Origin: JAKQIM01 sp964633225
GTDB taxonomy: Bacteria; Chloroflexota; Anaerolineae; Anaerolineales; UBA4823
DNA length: 64,000 nt
NCBI GenBank assembly: GCA_964633225.1
Contig: CAZWFQ010000009.1
Location: 1 to 64,000, forward strand
Reading direction: 5' to 3'
A program made the position numbers and the translations under genes. The notes beneath the pieces were generated by a model. It did no database searches. It was not told the DNA's origin and was given only the letters and a program-made list of their open reading frames with translations. Positions 41,128 to 50,434 of the stretch are shown here, one piece after another. The stretch's first letter is position 1, and each line of letters opens with the position of its first letter.

Positions 41128-43185
41128 TTACCTCACAACCGGCAAAGTAAATGTAAAGATAGCTCCACCTTCTGGCGCATTCTCTCCCCAGATTTGCCCC
41201 CCATGTTCTTTAACTGCTAATTGACAAAACGGCAGTCCGAGCCCGAAACCACCCCCCTTTTTTCCGGTCACAAATTTCTCGAACAGGTGATCCTGCATCT
41301 CTGGCGGAAATCCCGACCCGCTATCATGCACACTGATACGAATGCCATCCCCATCGGCCCTGGCAGAAAGCTCAATCACGCCATCTTCGGGCGTAAACTT
41401 TAATGCGTTACCAATCAAATTCTCTAACACCCGCTGGATCAGGTTGACATCTATCTGCACAGAGGGCAGGCCTGGGTCTACTTTGCTGAGCAGGGTCACC
41501 TTTTGAAATTTGGCCCGCGGGGTTTGCTGCGCAATGACTTGCTCGATGAGCTGGGCGATTTCTACCTGCGTACAGTCTAAAGACACCTGGCCGCTTTCAA
41601 TACGGTTAATATTCAGGATATCGTTGACCAATCCTTCCATCCGGCTTAAACCCAGGCTTGCAATTTCAACCATCTCCTGCCAAATATCGGCATTCTCGAT
41701 GCCGCTCTGCAGCATGCTCAAGGCCATTTTGGCCTGTCCCAGAGGGTTGCGCAGGTCGTGGACCAGCATATGCGTCAGGTCATCTCGCATGCTCTCTAAA
41801 GCCTTGCGTTCGCTGATATCCTGCTTGACTGCGATGAAATACTGCACCTTTCCCCGCTCATCCAAAACCGGGGTAATGGTTTGTTCTTCGGGGTACACGC
41901 TGCCATCTTTGCGGCGATTGGTTAACTCGCCGCTCCAAGGCTGGCCCGCGAGCAGGGTTTCCCACATGACTTGGTATACGGATGGTTCAACAAATCCTGA
42001 TTTGAACAAGTTAGGGGTCAGACCCACGATCTCATCCGTGCTGAAACCGGTCAGTTTGCCGAAAGCCGGGTTGGCCCAGACGAAATGCCCATCCACATCA
42101 ATAATGGCAATGGCATTCACCGCCGCTTCCAGAGCGGCACTTTGCATACGCTGGGTAGCATCAGCTTGCTTACGCGCCGTGATATTGCGTAAATTAAGCA
42201 TGCGCCCCACCAGCTTGCCGCTTTTATCTGACAGGGCGCTCACTTGCATTTCATAGATCATATTATGAAGTACCAGCTCTGCCAGAGGATGGGTATCTGT
42301 CACCTGTCGATTCCGGAAAATCTCCCATCTGGGTACGATCTTATCTGCCGCTTGACCAATGGGGTTGCTTTCAGCTGCCAAAATGCGGCGCGCTTGCGGG
42401 TTCATCTCAACAATCCGGTTTTCCCGATCCATGATCACAACCCCATCCAACATGTTGGCGAACAAGGCGGTCTGCGCCAAAGGGGTCAGCTCCAGCATCT
42501 TGCCACGAAACAAGGCGATCGCAAACAATATTCCACCCAGGGTCATGGCACTGGTGGAGAGGTTCACCCAACCGGTCAACCCCGGATAGATCCAAAACAC
42601 CAGGTCGGGAAGCGCCACAGCCAACGTTCCCAACAACATCAGCGCGGTACGCCAATGTAAACGGAGACTGTCAGGCTGTTTATAGCGGATCAGGATGACG
42701 AAAGCCCCAACAAACCCCACCGCATAGGAATAGATCATCCCGATCAGGCTGAAGGGTCCATTTTCCCAGGCCAGGGCGTTAAACAGGCCGTTGAATTCCA
42801 GCCGATAATTGTAACGGAACAAGGTATGATACTGGCTGGTCCAGGTGATGATGACCATGAGGACTGGCATGGCAAAGGGTGCCGCCATTGTGCGGCGGTT
42901 CAACCACCCGTCAGACTCGGTCACACGCGCCGCCATGATCAAGAAAAAGACAGGGATGAAGACAGCAAAGGTATAGCGCGCCTGCAGCCAGAGAATGCGC
43001 GAGGTCAAGTCATTATTGTACGGATCAGACAGCATACACACTGCCCAGCCCGCACTTAAGAAGAACACCATCCCAAATGCAGCGGCACCAGGCACGCGCG
43101 TGCGCTGCCAGGCATAACTTGCCAACCCAAGCAGCATCGCAATTGAAACGACCAACGACAAGGTATAAAAGATAAGCAAAGGCAT
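41128..43185 (-). CDS. PAS-domain sensor histidine kinase with 7TM input
   Basis: 685 residues from ATG 43185 (a TTG at 43194 is possible). The N-terminal 7TM histidine-kinase-type block spans about 1-220, followed by two PAS domains (about 230-335 and 345-455; the second has TGFSTDEIVGLTPNLFKSG). The HisKA domain has phosphoacceptor H in LVHDLRNPLGQAKMAL near residue 472, and the ATPase has NLIGNALKFTPEDG (N box), HDSGSGFPPEM (G1) and GGGFGLGLPFC (G2). No response regulator is adjacent, so it is an orphan kinase. A TATAAT lies 15 nt upstream. Confidence 0.92.
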   Translation of the reverse strand: MPLLIFYTLSLVVSIAMLLGLASYAWQRTRVPGAAAFGMVFFLSAGWAVCMLSDPYNNDLTSRILWLQARYTFAVFIPVFFLIMAARVTESDGWLNRRTMAAPFAMPVLMVIITWTSQYHTLFRYNYRLEFNGLFNALAWENGPFSLIGMIYSYAVGFVGAFVILIRYKQPDSLRLHWRTALMLLGTLAVALPDLVFWIYPGLTGWVNLSTSAMTLGGILFAIALFRGKMLELTPLAQTALFANMLDGVVIMDRENRIVEMNPQARRILAAESNPIGQAADKIVPRWEIFRNRQVTDTHPLAELVLHNMIYEMQVSALSDKSGKLVGRMLNLRNITARKQADATQRMQSAALEAAVNAIAIIDVDGHFVWANPAFGKLTGFSTDEIVGLTPNLFKSGFVEPSVYQVMWETLLAGQPWSGELTNRRKDGSVYPEEQTITPVLDERGKVQYFIAVKQDISERKALESMRDDLTHMLVHDLRNPLGQAKMALSMLQSGIENADIWQEMVEIASLGLSRMEGLVNDILNINRIESGQVSLDCTQVEIAQLIEQVIAQQTPRAKFQKVTLLSKVDPGLPSVQIDVNLIQRVLENLIGNALKFTPEDGVIELSARADGDGIRISVHDSGSGFPPEMQDHLFEKFVTGKKGGGFGLGLPFCQLAVKEHGGQIWGENAPEGGAIFTFTLPVVR

Positions 43186-43200
43186 TCTATCCAATTAGAT

Positions 43201-43206
43201 ATTATA
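43201..43206 (-). promoter_or_regulatory. -10 box of the sensor kinase gene
   Basis: TATAAT on the minus strand, 15 nt before ATG 43185 and 6 nt before TTG 43194. No SD is present, so the mRNA has a very short or no leader. Confidence 0.5.
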
Positions 43207-43311
43207 CCAAGTCCAAAAGGAGCGCAAACTGGGCGATTTTGGCCAGTATCACTACGGCGCCGCTCGCAAACAGGCTATCTTGGGTTGGGAAATGGCCCAC
43301 CAGGCGATATA

Positions 43312-43354
43312 AAGGTACACCAGATGCAAACACAACTTGCACCTGGTGTACCTT
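43312..43354 (-). terminator. Hairpin terminator of the metzincin gene
   Basis: AAGGTACACCAG (43312-43323) pairs perfectly with CTGGTGTACCTT (43343-43354), and TGCAA/TTGCA pairs further inside. It lies 6 bp after the stop of the 43360-45825 gene. Confidence 0.7.
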
Positions 43355-43359
43355 ATGCA

Positions 43360-45825
43360 CTACCGCCCAACGAACGGCACAAAGATTCGGGTGTCAATCA
43401 CCACATCCCAGGCTTGCACGCTTGTTCCAGCCCTGTTCGTCACAGCCACCCTCACCGTGTGCAAACCAGGCTCAAGCCAGGTTACACTGAACACATCGCT
43501 TAACCCACCTGTCCGTGTGATGACGGTTTCGCCATCCACCTGCCAGGTATACGTCAACGGCTGGGTGGCAGTGGGCTGAACCGTAGCCACAAAATCATAA
43601 CTGGCCCCAACCAGGCCGTGCTCAGGCCCAGCCGGGGTGATTTGGGGCAAGATACCGATTTCTACCCGCTGCTGGGTATCCACAAAACCTGTTGCATTCT
43701 CCACCTCAAGCGAGATCGTATAAACCCCCGGCTCTTGCCAGGTGAAGTGGGTGGTGTCGCTCAGACCGCCCGTATGCGTCACCATTTCTTGGCCATCCAC
43801 AAGCCATGTGTAGGTGACTGGCTGTGCCACCCCGCTTGGGCCGATCTGGGCCGTAAAGGTATATACTTCTCCTGCCAGCCCGCTAGCAATCCCATCCATC
43901 TGCACGGCTTCCAGTGGAGCGTAAACCGGCCAGGAATGCACCGCGGTGAAGCTGGCGTTTGTATTGCTGGCAGTCACGGTCACCACTGCCGTCCCCGGCT
44001 CAGACCACAGAAAATCAACCGTATCACTCACCCCAGCCGTGTGGACTACCGTATCGTGCCCAGTGGCTTGCCATTTATACTGAACAGGCAGGGATGCATC
44101 CAACGGAGCAACAGCCGCCGTCAGGGTAGCCGTTACGCCAACCATCCCCAGTTCAGGGCCGCTCAGCACCGTCCCAGTCAGCGGCTGAATCACATCAACC
44201 GTAATAACCTCACTCAGAGAGCCGCCCGGGTTAGTTGCCGTCACCGTGATCACCTGCGTGCCGGGTTCTGCCCAAGTATATTGGACGCTGCGCGTGGTAC
44301 CGCCGGTCTGCGTGATCGGTTCCTGGCCGCTGGCCTGCCAGGTGAAAGTGATCGGCTGCAAGACGCTCGCCGGCAAAGCCTTAGCGGTATACGTCAAAGC
44401 TTGCCCCACGCGACCGCTCTGCGGTCCGGTCAGGCTTAGATCACTGAGATAGTAGTTATTGGCCACCCTGACCACAAAACCGGTTGCTGTTACATCAAGC
44501 ACTTCAACCGAGATATTGTTCGCCTCATCAACAAATTTCTCGCCCACGCGCCACATGGCGCCCTCATCACCAGTATTCCCATTGCCGTCAATATCCACCA
44601 CGTGTGCAGGTTCTCCTAAATACACATTCACTTTATGGATCACCACAGCGGTACCGGGCAGCCAGTTATCATACCCTGTAGCCGCGCTATCCTGGCGCGC
44701 CTCGACAGTATAGAAATTACTGGTTGAACCTTTGATCGGGATGACCACTTCCAGGTAATTGGTGGTTTGCGGCCTTCCAAGACGCTCCAATGTCACCACG
44801 CGCATCGCCCCGGGGTTAACCGTCATCCGCGTGGCACTGTCAATCCACCCCAACATATCCTTATGATAGGCAATGGTATGCTGGCCAAGCGTGCCATAGA
44901 TGGGGTGAGAACCGCCGCGGCTTTCATTACTCCACAAATCGCTCATTACATCCCACTGGTTGTCGTAGACTTGACCATAATCGCCCGAGGAATGCGGCAG
45001 GCCAAACCCATGCCCGGTCTCGTGGGCGATCACGCCGATGTTCTCATAACCCCATGGCGGCTCCCAGGTCATACGCCATTCCTGGCCTATACCATCCAGC
45101 TCCAGGTACATACTTCCACCCCAGGCACAGCAATCCAAGACGTCGTTGAACATCAGGTTGATGCCGCCATCACGATAATTCCGGAAGTTCACGTCGGCAT
45201 CCGCCACCGCTGTGCAATCGCTGGCGGCCGCGCCCCAATCCAGGTTGCCGCCGGGCAAGTAATGGTCGCGCGGGAAGGGCAGGGTGTACCAGCCAACCGC
45301 ACTGCTGCCGTTCAGGTTAACCAGGTTGAAGGATACCTCGCGCCAGAAATGATCAATACCCGGATAAGCACTAGAATACATTCCCGTGAAAAAGGCAAGA
45401 TCCTTGGGCTCTGATGCCACATCGCTGAACTTGCACATAATCGAAATCCAGGGCTTAGAGCCAATGACCGACTCGGTGTGCGCATCTTGGTTCAACCCAA
45501 TTTGATCGACATCGAAGCTGACCCCATCCAGCGAATTCACAGACCCCCACACCACCACGCTTTGCCGGTTCAAAGCCAGCGCTCCCCCTTCGGGCCATGC
45601 CGATGGGCTAATATTGAGGGGCAGCGTTTGCCCATCCGCAAGGGTTATGAAATAACGCTCCAGGCTGATACCCGTTCCAGGCTCTCCATCCCCCCAAATG
45701 ATGCTAAAAATACCTTGCAGTGCTTCCCGCGAAGGTTGTTCTGCCTGCGCCGCCAATGCCCCGCCCTGAGCAGCAAAGGCCACAATAATCATGATCGTCA
45801 ATAGCTTCCACAATTTGCGCAGCAT
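43360..45825 (-). CDS. Secreted metzincin-type metalloprotease with PKD-like repeats
   Basis: 821 residues from ATG 45825 (GGAGA seven bases upstream; upstream residues lack signal character). A signal peptide (about 1-27) is followed by a catalytic domain with the complete zinc motif HETGHGFGLPH (H268, E269, H272, H278) and a Met-turn WDVMSD (M294). This makes it a metzincin, loosely like M6/immune-inhibitor proteases. Residues about 440-820 hold four PKD-like beta-sandwich repeats of about 85-90 residues, each with a TYTWQ...G-type core and an EPGxxxVxVxxxN strand. It is probably released or surface-bound for protein degradation. It is downstream of the methyltransferase gene on the same strand. 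Confidence 0.85.
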   Translation of the reverse strand: MLRKLWKLLTIMIIVAFAAQGGALAAQAEQPSREALQGIFSIIWGDGEPGTGISLERYFITLADGQTLPLNISPSAWPEGGALALNRQSVVVWGSVNSLDGVSFDVDQIGLNQDAHTESVIGSKPWISIMCKFSDVASEPKDLAFFTGMYSSAYPGIDHFWREVSFNLVNLNGSSAVGWYTLPFPRDHYLPGGNLDWGAAASDCTAVADADVNFRNYRDGGINLMFNDVLDCCAWGGSMYLELDGIGQEWRMTWEPPWGYENIGVIAHETGHGFGLPHSSGDYGQVYDNQWDVMSDLWSNESRGGSHPIYGTLGQHTIAYHKDMLGWIDSATRMTVNPGAMRVVTLERLGRPQTTNYLEVVIPIKGSTSNFYTVEARQDSAATGYDNWLPGTAVVIHKVNVYLGEPAHVVDIDGNGNTGDEGAMWRVGEKFVDEANNISVEVLDVTATGFVVRVANNYYLSDLSLTGPQSGRVGQALTYTAKALPASVLQPITFTWQASGQEPITQTGGTTRSVQYTWAEPGTQVITVTATNPGGSLSEVITVDVIQPLTGTVLSGPELGMVGVTATLTAAVAPLDASLPVQYKWQATGHDTVVHTAGVSDTVDFLWSEPGTAVVTVTASNTNASFTAVHSWPVYAPLEAVQMDGIASGLAGEVYTFTAQIGPSGVAQPVTYTWLVDGQEMVTHTGGLSDTTHFTWQEPGVYTISLEVENATGFVDTQQRVEIGILPQITPAGPEHGLVGASYDFVATVQPTATQPLTYTWQVDGETVITRTGGLSDVFSVTWLEPGLHTVRVAVTNRAGTSVQAWDVVIDTRIFVPFVGR

Positions 45826-45845
45826 ATCAAAGTCTCCTCTTTGCT

Positions 45846-46616
45846 TCAAGATTTCCATCCAATCATCATCTCTAATTGGATACGGCTCATAAAGGTCAAT
45901 GGCTGCCCGGCATGCTCAGCAGCGTCCAACGCCTGGTGAATGCGCTGGATACCCGCTGCGTAAGCAGCGTCGCTCAACAAGGCCAACTGCGAGGCAGCAT
46001 GTTTTTGTAAAAAGGGATCATCCAGCACGGTGCGTCCTTCTTTGAGATCATAGATGGTTTCTACCGGGCGCAGTTGCACCTGCACAAAGCCCGCCTGTTC
46101 CATCCAGGCACCCACGGCCGACCAGGCCGGGAAACGCTGCAAGTCTGTTTCATACGTACCATCAAAGTAATCATAAATGTACCAATCCTCACATTTGCCG
46201 TGCGGATCCATCCCGATCACCGCCAACGCGCCACCCGGGCTCAGCATACGCCAGGCCTCATGAATAAAGGCAGCTTTATCGCCAAAATGATGAATGGCAT
46301 TGACGCAGAACAAAAGCTCAAACAGCCCCCCAAATGGCAGCGCCTCTGCCTGGCCATGCACCAGGTGCATGATCTCAGGGCGTTGAGCCGCCTGGGCAAG
46401 CATTCCGCTCGAGCGGTCCAGCCCAAAACACACATAACCTGCCCGCGCCAGGCCTGCCAGCCAGTGGCCCGTCCCGCAGCCCACATCCAAGACGCTCCGG
46501 GCCTGGGTCTCTTCAGCCAATCCCCTTAACACAGCCCCGGTCTGCCGCTGCCCGTCTGAAACAAAGCGCCGATTATAAGTCGGCGCGATTGTATTGTAAT
46601 TCAATGCTTTTGTCAT
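45846..46616 (-). CDS. Class I SAM-dependent methyltransferase
   Basis: 256 residues from ATG 46616. Motif I is SVLDVGCGTGHWLAGLA (about residues 41-57), then an acidic position in CFGLDRSSGML, motif IV FCVNAIHHFGDK and post-motif LSPGGALAVIGMDPHG. It belongs to the UbiE/Methyltransf_11 type. The methyl acceptor is unknown; the C-terminal part (about 160-256) has no recognisable substrate signature. The start codon is 9 nt downstream of a TATAAT box without SD. It lies upstream of, and on the same strand as, the metzincin gene. Confidence 0.85.
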   Translation of the reverse strand: MTKALNYNTIAPTYNRRFVSDGQRQTGAVLRGLAEETQARSVLDVGCGTGHWLAGLARAGYVCFGLDRSSGMLAQAAQRPEIMHLVHGQAEALPFGGLFELLFCVNAIHHFGDKAAFIHEAWRMLSPGGALAVIGMDPHGKCEDWYIYDYFDGTYETDLQRFPAWSAVGAWMEQAGFVQVQLRPVETIYDLKEGRTVLDDPFLQKHAASQLALLSDAAYAAGIQRIHQALDAAEHAGQPLTFMSRIQLEMMIGWKS

Positions 46617-46625
46617 GATATTGCT

Positions 46626-46631
46626 ATTATA
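46626..46631 (-). promoter_or_regulatory. -10 box of the methyltransferase gene
   Basis: TATAAT on the minus strand separated from ATG 46616 by 9 nt without any SD, predicting a leaderless message. TTACAA at 18 bp upstream is a weak -35 candidate. Confidence 0.55.
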
Positions 46632-46721
46632 TCGCACTGCCACGTTCTATTGTAACAGCCACGCGCAGCTCTCCATCACTTAATAAACACCGCTCCCATC
46701 AATTCTGTGACAGAGAATAAA

Positions 46722-46763
46722 AACGGGCGTGATGTACGGCTTTCCCGATGCATCACGCCCGTT
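46722..46763 (-). terminator. Hairpin terminator of the VIT/VWA gene
   Basis: AACGGGCGTGATG (46722-46734) and CATCACGCCCGTT (46751-46763) are exact 13-bp complements with a 16-nt loop, 21 bp after the stop of the VIT/VWA gene. An A-run at 46718-46723 on the plus strand gives the U-tract for a minus-strand transcript. Confidence 0.8.
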
Positions 46764-46784
46764 CTATGTGACCATTCTTTGCCC

Positions 46785-49181
46785 CTACGAACATCTCTTT
46801 CGGAAGATCACCGCTCCTGCCAGCGGCAGCAGAGCCAGCAGCCCGGCACCGCAAGGCGCAGCCGGTTGAATGCTATCGGCACCCCCGCCGGCATCTGACG
46901 TGGGCGCTAAGGTTGGTTCTAAGTCTGGCCCAGCGACCGGCTCTAGCGTAGGCGTGGCAGCCGGCGGTTGTGGGCTGGGGATTACGATCGGAACGGTGGC
47001 CCCTCCCTCCGCTACCACTTCGTAAGCCTGGTTCTCCCACAACACGATCACCCGTTGGCCCAGGGCAAAAGCCCCTGCAATATCTGGGCTGGCTGCGGAT
47101 AATGCGAAGTAATCATCAGACAAGAAGCTCACCTTGATCGTCTGCATGGTGTCGGGGTCAAAGGTCGTATCCATCCACACGCCATCAGAGAGCACGAAAG
47201 TGCGCGCCCCCACAATTTTGACCACCTCTGCCACCGTATCGATTAAGGGGGCAATATGCTCAGCCCCGGCCAGGGCGCCCTGATCAGCGGCTTTTCCCAC
47301 CGCCCCAGCTCCCGAAACAGCCGTGGGAGGCATATTCATTTGCGCATCATATGCTTCTTGGGCAATGCGATCCTGCCCGCTGGAGCTGAGCGCTTCGCCG
47401 GCATCTTCAGTTACCAAGTAAGAAGTATACGGCGTCACGATTCCATAACGAATGCTCAGGCGCACGATCTGATCAATCGTCTCTTGGTTGGGGCCGTGCA
47501 AGCGGATCTGATTCAACAGGTGCCCGACCTTGCGGGTGGCCCACAGGCGCGGGATGGCAGACATCTGGTCGCTAAAGGCTGACTGCTCGGCAAGGAACTG
47601 CCCCGGGTAAGTGAAAGTGCGTACTTCGCCGTTGAATTCTCCGGTCAAGGTCACATCGGTCGAGCCGCCCTGGCGATAGCGCCCCACAGCAATGATCTGC
47701 GAGCCTGCGAACAGGTCAGGCAGGGGGTTCGGATACAGATCATAGGCTGAAATACCCTCGAAGTCCAATGCCAGGTTGGTCAAGACCGGCGTGCTGACCC
47801 TGGCGTAAAATCCCGAAACGATCTCATCCAACGGATCTCCCGGCAGCACATAAGAACTGGTGCCATGATGCCCCTGGGCCAACGAATCGAGCAAGTAGGT
47901 GTCCACGTCATACCCCACGCCAAATACGAACAAGCGCAGGTTCTCTGGGGCGTTGGCATCCAGGTTATTCAAGATTGCGGCGCTGTCTGTTTCTCCTTGG
48001 GTCGGCAGCCCATCCGTCAAGAAGATCACGTAGGTGGCACGTTCAGGATCCACAATGGCTGCCGCTTCTAGCAGGGCCCGGTTGATATCGGTACTGCCCT
48101 CGGCCCACAGGCTGTTCACCCAGGGCAGGGCCTCGTTGGCTTCTGAGGCTGGTCTCAAACCCTCGGCATACATCTCGATGCCGGTGCTGAAGGTGATAAT
48201 GTTAAAACGGTCGTCGGAATTCAAATGCTGGAGGATATAACGCAGGGCTTCTTGAGCCTGGGTGAACTTCTCACCCTCCATGCTGCCTGAGCGGTCTAAG
48301 ACCAGGATCACATCCTTGGGGATGATGGCCTCTGCAGCCTGGACACGCGGCGCCAACAAGACGAGAAAGAAGCCGTCTGGGTCTGTGGGGTCGGTGACAT
48401 CGCGATAACTCAGAACATGAAAAGCTTCTGTCTCGCCGAGCGAATAGTAGAGCGAAAAGTCGCTCTCGGGCAGCACACGATTGGCCTCATACCCGGCGGT
48501 GACGTGCGTGTCACTCTCTCGACTGATCCCAATATCGTGGCTCGGCGAATAGACCGCCCGGATGGGTACATTCGACTGCACATCGACGCTGATGGTGACA
48601 CTGTCCAGCGGCCGGGCAGAAAACTTTTCAGTGCTGAGCGGGTATACGTAGCGCACCAGGCCGTTTTCTGCCGCCAGGGCCTGGCTGTACTCCAGCTCTA
48701 TGCGCCGTTCAGCCTGCGGGGCGATGGGAAAAACGCGCGCTTGCAGTGCACCCCGCCCGGCATACTCTAACAGGGCCGGATCGCGCATACTGCTGACGAT
48801 CTGCTCATAAGTTTGACGGGCCTCCTCAGCACTTAGAACCTGCCCTTCCACTGGCTGACCATCTACCCACAGGGTAAAGCCCGAGACGGCCGCGTCGACC
48901 GGAATAGGGAAGATATAAGTCCCCTCGATCTGCCAGTCATTTGGGTTATAGAAAACCTGGTCTACGTGTGTGATCGCCACCTGGTCTACGATCGTGACCG
49001 TCACATGGTGGTAGCGCACCACCAACTGCTCCATGGGCAGGGGGATGGGTGGGCAGTGGCCGGGGTCACAAATGGGCGGGTCAGGGACAATAATGCCATC
49101 GGCAAAAACGGTCAGCGGAAAGGCAAAAGCTGCCACCAGGGCCAATCCAACTGCCAGGAACAAGTAAAGTTTCAGTTTCAT
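46785..49181 (-). CDS. Secreted VIT and von Willebrand factor A domain protein
   Basis: 798 residues from ATG 49181 (GGAGG six bases upstream). A signal peptide (about 1-27) precedes a VIT domain (about 35-170; QLVVRYHHVTVTIVDQVAIT, YNPNDWQIEGTYIFPIP), then a VWA domain (about 290-460) with the metal-ion MIDAS start DRSGSMEGEKF and later FLTDG. This inter-alpha-trypsin-inhibitor-like order occurs in many bacterial surface proteins that bind other proteins. The C-terminus has a Pro/Thr spacer and then CGAGLLALLPLAGAVIFRKRC, a helix plus basic tail, so it is probably anchored at the surface. It is divergent from prfA. Confidence 0.9.
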   Translation of the reverse strand: MKLKLYLFLAVGLALVAAFAFPLTVFADGIIVPDPPICDPGHCPPIPLPMEQLVVRYHHVTVTIVDQVAITHVDQVFYNPNDWQIEGTYIFPIPVDAAVSGFTLWVDGQPVEGQVLSAEEARQTYEQIVSSMRDPALLEYAGRGALQARVFPIAPQAERRIELEYSQALAAENGLVRYVYPLSTEKFSARPLDSVTISVDVQSNVPIRAVYSPSHDIGISRESDTHVTAGYEANRVLPESDFSLYYSLGETEAFHVLSYRDVTDPTDPDGFFLVLLAPRVQAAEAIIPKDVILVLDRSGSMEGEKFTQAQEALRYILQHLNSDDRFNIITFSTGIEMYAEGLRPASEANEALPWVNSLWAEGSTDINRALLEAAAIVDPERATYVIFLTDGLPTQGETDSAAILNNLDANAPENLRLFVFGVGYDVDTYLLDSLAQGHHGTSSYVLPGDPLDEIVSGFYARVSTPVLTNLALDFEGISAYDLYPNPLPDLFAGSQIIAVGRYRQGGSTDVTLTGEFNGEVRTFTYPGQFLAEQSAFSDQMSAIPRLWATRKVGHLLNQIRLHGPNQETIDQIVRLSIRYGIVTPYTSYLVTEDAGEALSSSGQDRIAQEAYDAQMNMPPTAVSGAGAVGKAADQGALAGAEHIAPLIDTVAEVVKIVGARTFVLSDGVWMDTTFDPDTMQTIKVSFLSDDYFALSAASPDIAGAFALGQRVIVLWENQAYEVVAEGGATVPIVIPSPQPPAATPTLEPVAGPDLEPTLAPTSDAGGGADSIQPAAPCGAGLLALLPLAGAVIFRKRCS

Positions 49182-49272
49182 TGCGCGCCTCCATGGGTTA
49201 AATCGGATCAATTGGTGTCGTTATCAAAAAGACGCCCTGTAAACGCTTAAAGTTCCAATTTCTGCCTCATGG

Positions 49273-49278
49273 TATAAT
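49273..49278 (+). promoter_or_regulatory. -10 box of prfA
   Basis: TATAAT 7 nt before ATG 49286; the intervening bases are CCCCCCC-like and contain no SD, so the mRNA is predicted to be leaderless. No good -35 is seen. Confidence 0.6.
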
Positions 49279-49285
49279 CCCCCCC

Positions 49286-50377
49286 ATGCTCGATAAATTA
49301 CTTGCCATAGAACAACATTACGAAAAACTCAATCAGCAGCTCTTGGAAGTGGGTGATGACTACCAACACGCGGCTGAGTTGAATAAAGAACGCATTGATC
49401 TAGAACCCTTGATCGAGAAGGCGCGCCAATACCGCCAGGCCCTCGATCACATTGAAGAAGCGCGCGCCATCCTGGATAGCGATGATAACGATATGCGCAT
49501 GCTGGCTGAGGCTGAGATCCTCGACCTGGAACCGCTGATCGAAAAACTGGAAGGCGAGATCAAGTCTTTGCTCTTGCCCAAAGACCCGCGCGATGACCGC
49601 AATGTGATCATGGAAATACGCGCTGGTGCCGGAGGCGATGAAGCTGCGATCTTTGCGGCTGACCTTTTCCGCGTCTATACCCATTATGCTGAAGCCCGCC
49701 GCTGGGCAATTGACGTGCTTTCTTCCAGCGACATCGGCATTGGTGGATACAAAGAGATCATCTTCATGGTCAAAGGACGCGGCGCCTATTCGCGGCTGAA
49801 ATACGAATCGGGCGTCCATCGTGTCCAGCGCGTCCCAGTGACCGAATCATCGGGCCGCATCCACACCTCAACCGCCACCGTGGCTGTGTTGGCGGAGGTA
49901 GAGGATGTTGAGATCGACATTCCCGAAGCAGATATCCGCGTGGATGTCTTCCGCTCATCGGGGGCTGGCGGGCAGAATGTGCAGAAGAATGCCACAGCCG
50001 TCCGCATTACGCACTTGCCCACCGGCATGGTGGTTGCCTGCCAGGATGAACGCTCACAGCTCCAGAACCGCATGCGCGCCATGAGCATTTTACGGGCCCG
50101 CCTGTACGAGATCGAAGAAGAGAAACGCCGCTCTGAAATTGAAGAGAACCGCCGCTCTCAGGTGGGCAGCGGCGAGCGTTCTGAAAAGATCCGCACCTAC
50201 AATTATCCCCAATCACGGGTCACTGACCACCGCATCAACCGCTCTACCTACAACCTGGCTGGTTTTATGAATGGCAGCCAGTTGGATGAGTTCATTGATG
50301 AACTGGGGACTCGCGATGAAGCAGACCGCTTATCGGCTGTAGTCGAATCTGGCGCTGACGAAGACGACGAAGAATAA
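49286..50377 (+). CDS. prfA: Peptide chain release factor 1
   Basis: 363 residues, normal length. It recognises UAA and UAG stop codons and triggers peptide release. The GGQ loop is residues 228-230 in SSGAGGQNVQK, the codon-recognition region lies near 180-195 (VHRVQRVPVTESSGRIHTS, quoted in part, supporting RF1 rather than RF2), and the N-terminal coiled domain covers about 1-100. The GGQ glutamine is the expected target of the methyltransferase encoded next. prfA is followed by prmC after 57 bp, which include a small hairpin. Confidence 0.96.
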   Translation: MLDKLLAIEQHYEKLNQQLLEVGDDYQHAAELNKERIDLEPLIEKARQYRQALDHIEEARAILDSDDNDMRMLAEAEILDLEPLIEKLEGEIKSLLLPKDPRDDRNVIMEIRAGAGGDEAAIFAADLFRVYTHYAEARRWAIDVLSSSDIGIGGYKEIIFMVKGRGAYSRLKYESGVHRVQRVPVTESSGRIHTSTATVAVLAEVEDVEIDIPEADIRVDVFRSSGAGGQNVQKNATAVRITHLPTGMVVACQDERSQLQNRMRAMSILRARLYEIEEEKRRSEIEENRRSQVGSGERSEKIRTYNYPQSRVTDHRINRSTYNLAGFMNGSQLDEFIDELGTRDEADRLSAVVESGADEDDEE

Positions 50378-50407
50378 TCGTTGTTCGCGAAACAGCAAAA
50401 TCAATGG

Positions 50408-50425
50408 AGCCCCCCTCTGGGGGCT
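50408..50425 (+). terminator. Short GC hairpin between prfA and prmC
   Basis: AGCCCCC (50408-50414), loop CTCT, GGGGGCT (50419-50425), followed by TAAATCTTT and the prmC ATG ten bases on. It could be a weak terminator or attenuator limiting prmC expression; no SD for prmC is visible except possibly within the hairpin's GGGGG arm. Confidence 0.5.
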
Positions 50426-50434
50426 TAAATCTTT

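Noticed and set aside
43360..44460. Tandem DNA repeats in the metzincin gene
   Set aside because: The four PKD-like units are similar only at the protein level; their DNA is diverged, so this is domain duplication and not a DNA repeat array.
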